A DNA stretch of 64,000 nt from Rotaria socialis (taxonomy: Eukaryota; Rotifera; Eurotatoria; Philodinida; Philodinidae), in NCBI GenBank assembly GCA_905331475.1, contig CAJNYU010003046.1:85718-149717 (forward strand), in the 5' to 3' direction. Position numbers and translations under genes: made by a program. Under the pieces are notes generated by a model, which saw nothing but the letters and a program-made list of their open reading frames with translations, made no database searches and was not told the origin of the DNA. Of the stretch, positions 60,980-64,000 are shown piece by piece (within the stretch, counting starts at the first letter, position 1; each line of letters opens with the position of its first letter).

Positions 60980-63319
60980 ATGGGTTGTGTTTCATCGAGA
61001 TCAAAGAAGAATAAAGCAAAAGGTTCTGCAAGTGTACCTGCTGGTTTTACACAATCTGCCGCTCATAGGAGAGCGAATATCAAGATGGTACAGAATATGC
61101 TTCTCATCTGGTTGGACGCTAATATTAACGATAACAACGCCGACAGTCAAAACACAATTACACAGCTACGACAAGTGATAAACACCATCGAAGCTTTCGA
61201 TGATGGTGAAAATTGTATCCAGTTTTTGGAAGAAATTCGCGATGAGAAAGCCTGTATGATCATTTCCGGTTCACTGGGTAGACATATTGTACCTCGTGTG
61301 CACGATATGTCTCAAGTGGATTCCATTTTTATTTTTTGCAGTAATAAACGATATCATGAACGATGGGTTACGAATTGGTCGAAGGTCAAGGGAGTGTTCA
61401 CAGATATCAATCTGATATGTGATGCTCTCAAGCAATCGGCTAAGGACTGTGAGCACAATGCCATCAGGTTTACCATGATGGATACTGGAAAGGACATATC
61501 GAGAAGGAATCTGGATCAATTAGATCCAATGTTCATGTATACACACATCATGAAGGAAATACTCTTGGAGATTGAATTCGAAGACAAACACATCCTGAAC
61601 TTTACTAAGTATTGTCAACAAACACTGGAACAAGACAATAAGAAAGAATTAGACAACGTCAAATTGTTGGAACGTGATTATCATATAAAAACACCGATTT
61701 GGTGGTATACATTGGATTCATTCTTGTATGGCATGCTCAATCGAGCTTTGGCCCGATCAGAAGTCGACGTAATTATTAAAATGGGCTTTTTTATTGGAGA
61801 TATCCATCGTCATATTACCGAACTACATAAAAACCAATTCGCTGGTGAAAATGCTAATGAAAAATTCATCGTGTATCGTGGACAGGGAATGTCCAAGGAA
61901 GATTTAGAAAATGTGTCGAAAAATAAAGGTGGCTTAATTTCGTTCAACAACTTTTTGTCTACAAGTAAGACAGAAAAGGTTGCAATGGATTTCCTCAAAC
62001 GTGCTCTTTCCATACATGATCGGGTAGGTGTTCTTTTTGTTATCACCATAGATCCAGCACAATCCACAACACCATTTGCTTCTGTTGCTGAAGTAGGTTA
62101 TTTTAAAAATGAAGAAGATGAAATTCTTTTTGCCATGCACACTGTATTTCGTATTAAACGTATCGGACAAGCAGATAAAAATCCACGTATATTTCGAGTC
62201 GAATTGGAGCTGACGAATGATAATGACAAAGATCTTCAGGCGTTGACGGGAACCATTCGTGAAGAAACTTATCCAGATGAAGCAGGTTGGCAACGATTAG
62301 CTGAAGTGTTGGTAATGAAATTAGGCCAACCAGTGAAAGCGGAAGAAATTTATCAAATTTTAATGAAACAAGAATCTAGAGACAACAAGAAAGGATATCT
62401 ATACAATCGACTTGGTTTATGTAAACTCAAGCAAGCAGAGTATACAGAAGCAATTCAATTCTATGAAAAATCAATTGAAACCTACGAAATGTATTCCCAG
62501 GAAGATCATCTGGGTATTGCATGGTCCTACAGTAACTTAGGTTTGGTGTATTCCAACATGAGTGAATATGAAAACGCACATTCATATTATGAAAAAGCAC
62601 TTGTCATTCGACAACAATCGCTTCCTTTCAATCATCCTGATTTGGCTTCCTCCTACAACAACATCGGTAACGTATGCTACAACATGAGTGAATATGAAAA
62701 AGCTCATTCTTATTACGAGAAAGCACTTACAATTCGACAAGGATCACTTCCTTCTAAACATCCTGATTTGGCTACATCCCACAACAACATAGGTTTAGTG
62801 TATCGCAGCATGAATGAATATGAAAAAGCACTTTTGTCTCACGAAAAAGCACTTGACATACGAGAACAATCACTTCCTCCCAATCACCCTGATGTGGCAA
62901 TATCGCACAACAACATTGGTTTAGTGTACCACGACATGGGTGAATATGCAAAAGCACTTTTGTCTCACGAAAAAGCACTTGCCATGCGACAACAATCACT
63001 TCATTCCAATCACCCTGATGTGGCAACATCGTACAACAACATCGGTTTAGTGTATCACGACATGGGTGAATATGCAAAAGCACTTTTGTCTCACGAAAAA
63101 GCTCTTGCGATTAGACAACAATCACTTCCTTCTACTCACCCTGATGTAGCAACATCGTACAACAACATCGGTTTAGTTTATGAGAACATGAAAAATTATT
63201 CAAAAGCGCGTATATACTACGAAGAAACTGTAAAAATCGAAGAAAAATCACTAATTTCGAGCCATTGCAATTTGCAAGACTATAGAAAGAACCTTGATAG
63301 AATGAAAAGCAAATTATAA
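60980..63319 (+). CDS. ADP-ribosyltransferase with N-terminal lipid-anchor motif and kinesin-light-chain-type TPRs
   Basis: A single 779-codon exon. The N-terminus MGCVSSRSKKNK fits N-myristoylation (G2) and palmitoylation (C3) plus a basic patch, predicting membrane attachment. Residues about 36-150 form an alpha/beta domain (MLLIWLDANIN, ACMIISGSLGRHIVPRVHDM, DSIFIFCSN, GVFTDINLICDALKQ), receiver-like by pattern only. The ART domain is about 240-410: R300 in VYRGQG, the STS motif in FLSTSK (S327-T328-S329), and E-x-E at E379-D380-E381 in EEDEILFAM. All R-S-E residues are present. About residue 470 onward holds TPRs of 42 residues (SYNNIGLVYHDMGEYAKALL, SHEKALAIRQQSLP), kinesin-light-chain type, at least seven. 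The ART is related to that of the ART-NHL gene (LYGMLNRALARS vs LYRVLNRALRS). The lack of coding introns is unusual here. Confidence 0.9.
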   Translation: MGCVSSRSKKNKAKGSASVPAGFTQSAAHRRANIKMVQNMLLIWLDANINDNNADSQNTITQLRQVINTIEAFDDGENCIQFLEEIRDEKACMIISGSLGRHIVPRVHDMSQVDSIFIFCSNKRYHERWVTNWSKVKGVFTDINLICDALKQSAKDCEHNAIRFTMMDTGKDISRRNLDQLDPMFMYTHIMKEILLEIEFEDKHILNFTKYCQQTLEQDNKKELDNVKLLERDYHIKTPIWWYTLDSFLYGMLNRALARSEVDVIIKMGFFIGDIHRHITELHKNQFAGENANEKFIVYRGQGMSKEDLENVSKNKGGLISFNNFLSTSKTEKVAMDFLKRALSIHDRVGVLFVITIDPAQSTTPFASVAEVGYFKNEEDEILFAMHTVFRIKRIGQADKNPRIFRVELELTNDNDKDLQALTGTIREETYPDEAGWQRLAEVLVMKLGQPVKAEEIYQILMKQESRDNKKGYLYNRLGLCKLKQAEYTEAIQFYEKSIETYEMYSQEDHLGIAWSYSNLGLVYSNMSEYENAHSYYEKALVIRQQSLPFNHPDLASSYNNIGNVCYNMSEYEKAHSYYEKALTIRQGSLPSKHPDLATSHNNIGLVYRSMNEYEKALLSHEKALDIREQSLPPNHPDVAISHNNIGLVYHDMGEYAKALLSHEKALAMRQQSLHSNHPDVATSYNNIGLVYHDMGEYAKALLSHEKALAIRQQSLPSTHPDVATSYNNIGLVYENMKNYSKARIYYEETVKIEEKSLISSHCNLQDYRKNLDRMKSKL
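62770..63180 (+). repeat. Near-identical tandem TPR units within ART-TPR gene
   Basis: Three consecutive 126-bp units are close to identical at the DNA level (for example the GGTTTAGTGTAYCACGACAT and AAAGCACTTTTGTCTCACG stretches), whereas the units before and after differ. This indicates recent unequal crossover or gene conversion. Confidence 0.8.
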
Positions 63320-63550
63320 CATTTTTTTATGTGTGTTGTGTATTGAAGAAATAGATTCCACACCTACGCATACAGAGAAACTCTGTTTGTCTTATTTAAA
63401 ATAGAAAGAGGGTGCGGGTGTGTGGGTGGGGGCGTGAATAAGCTGCCATGATCTAGATTTCGACCTTGCTAAAGGGTCTCATCAGATGGTTTTGACTCTG
63501 CTATACTTGTTCGAATGATTTCAAATAAATGAAATCTTAAACAAAGTATA
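63320..63550. other. 3' flank of ART-TPR gene
   Basis: Contains a GT-rich stretch (GGGTGCGGGTGTGTGGGTGG at about 63411-63430) with some telomere-like character but no regular unit. Confidence 0.4.
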
Positions 63551-64000
63551 ATACTCAGAAAACAAAAAAGGTGTCGTACTGAACCTTTTAAGGTTCTAGA
63601 TTTGGGTACCATTTTCAGAACCATTTAAGGTTCAAGCAAAATCTGGTTCTAGCTAGATCTTTTTCCTGTTTCATCCAAAAATGGTTCTATAGTAGTGAAA
63701 TGTAGTCCACCACACTCAATTAGTCTAGTACTCTGGACTAATGTTTTATCCAACCGTTAATTTCATATTCAGTCCCTTATTCCTATACTAAACCTTAATT
63801 CTATCCTTAACCCTTATTTCTATCCTTAACCTAAATTCTAAACTTAATCCTTATTTCTATCCTTAACCTATATTCTAAACTTAATCCTTATTTCTATCCT
63901 TAACCTATATTCTAAACTTAATCCTTAATTCTATCCTTAACCACTATTTCTATCCTTAACCCTCATTTCTATGCTAAACCACTAAATCATATCTGTTATA
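63551..64000. mobile_element. Second copy of the 50 kb TIR element, cut by window end
   Basis: From CTCAGAAAACAAAAAAGGTG onward the sequence follows 50095-50560 in the same orientation with few changes and one CCTTAACCC unit fewer. The rest of the element lies beyond the window. Confidence 0.85.

Noticed and set aside
62772-63083. 103-codon minus-strand frame with repeated His/Cys motifs
   Set aside because: Antisense shadow of the homogenised TPR units.

Overview
The window is animal nuclear DNA. It is AT-rich, with compact genes split by many short introns (often 50-70 bp, GT-AG). It carries ciliary and animal signalling genes: POC5, tektin-4, a JIP3/JIP4 scaffold, TMEM65, SLC10A7, a RAD6-type E2 and NUDT6. 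It also has ADP-ribosyltransferases joined to NHL or TPR repeats, scattered non-autonomous DNA elements, and a short array of TGTGGG, the telomere unit reported for bdelloid rotifers. Together these suggest a bdelloid rotifer of the Adineta/Rotaria type. That is inference from gene content, not from a marker gene.

Layout. 1-13.5 kb: 3' part of POC5 (+); last exons of an unidentified single-pass membrane protein (-); a coiled-coil exon of unknown identity (-); a small secreted or GPI-anchored cysteine-rich protein (+) whose 2.5 kb intron holds a retrocopy and a TIR element; a complete TMEM65 homologue (-); a small doubtful gene (-); and a GT10 alpha-1,3-fucosyltransferase (-). 13.5-17.1 kb has no recognisable gene. 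17.1-21.1 kb: tektin-4 (-), with an intron that contains two copies of a long-arm foldback element and a 100-N assembly gap. 22.0-23.4 kb: a five-exon gene of unknown family ending in a CaaX box (+). 24.6-32.9 kb: a JIP3/JIP4 homologue of about 30 exons (+). 33.4-36.2 kb: an ankyrin-repeat protein (-), divergent from the next block. 37.1-39.5 kb: SLC10A7 and, 101 bp later on the same strand, a UBE2A/RAD6 homologue.

From about 40 kb the window becomes an accessory region. It holds an ART-NHL fusion gene (40.1-42.1 kb), a foldback element with expanded CCGGT-rich ends and a nested FLYWCH zinc-finger element (43.8-45.6 kb), and a decayed OTU-ankyrin-cysteine-rich gene with four in-frame stops and a frameshift (45.9-49.6 kb). 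Beyond that lie nested TIR elements (49.9-52.4 kb), NUDT6 with its Nudix box split by an element-filled intron (53.0-54.9 kb), an interstitial telomere-like array (55.9 kb), a 3 kb region bounded by inverted minisatellites (56.8-59.8 kb), an intronless ART-TPR gene (61.0-63.3 kb), and a second, truncated copy of the 50 kb element at the right edge.

How the genes relate. The left two thirds are conserved housekeeping and ciliary genes without an evident shared pathway; POC5 and tektin-4 both serve centriole/cilium structure. The right third pairs two ADP-ribosyltransferases of one family, each joined to a different repeat domain, with an OTU-type deubiquitinase-like relic among mobile elements. 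That is the most unusual part. Gene models were assembled by hand from splice sites and reading phase. Phases close wherever I give full exon lists.
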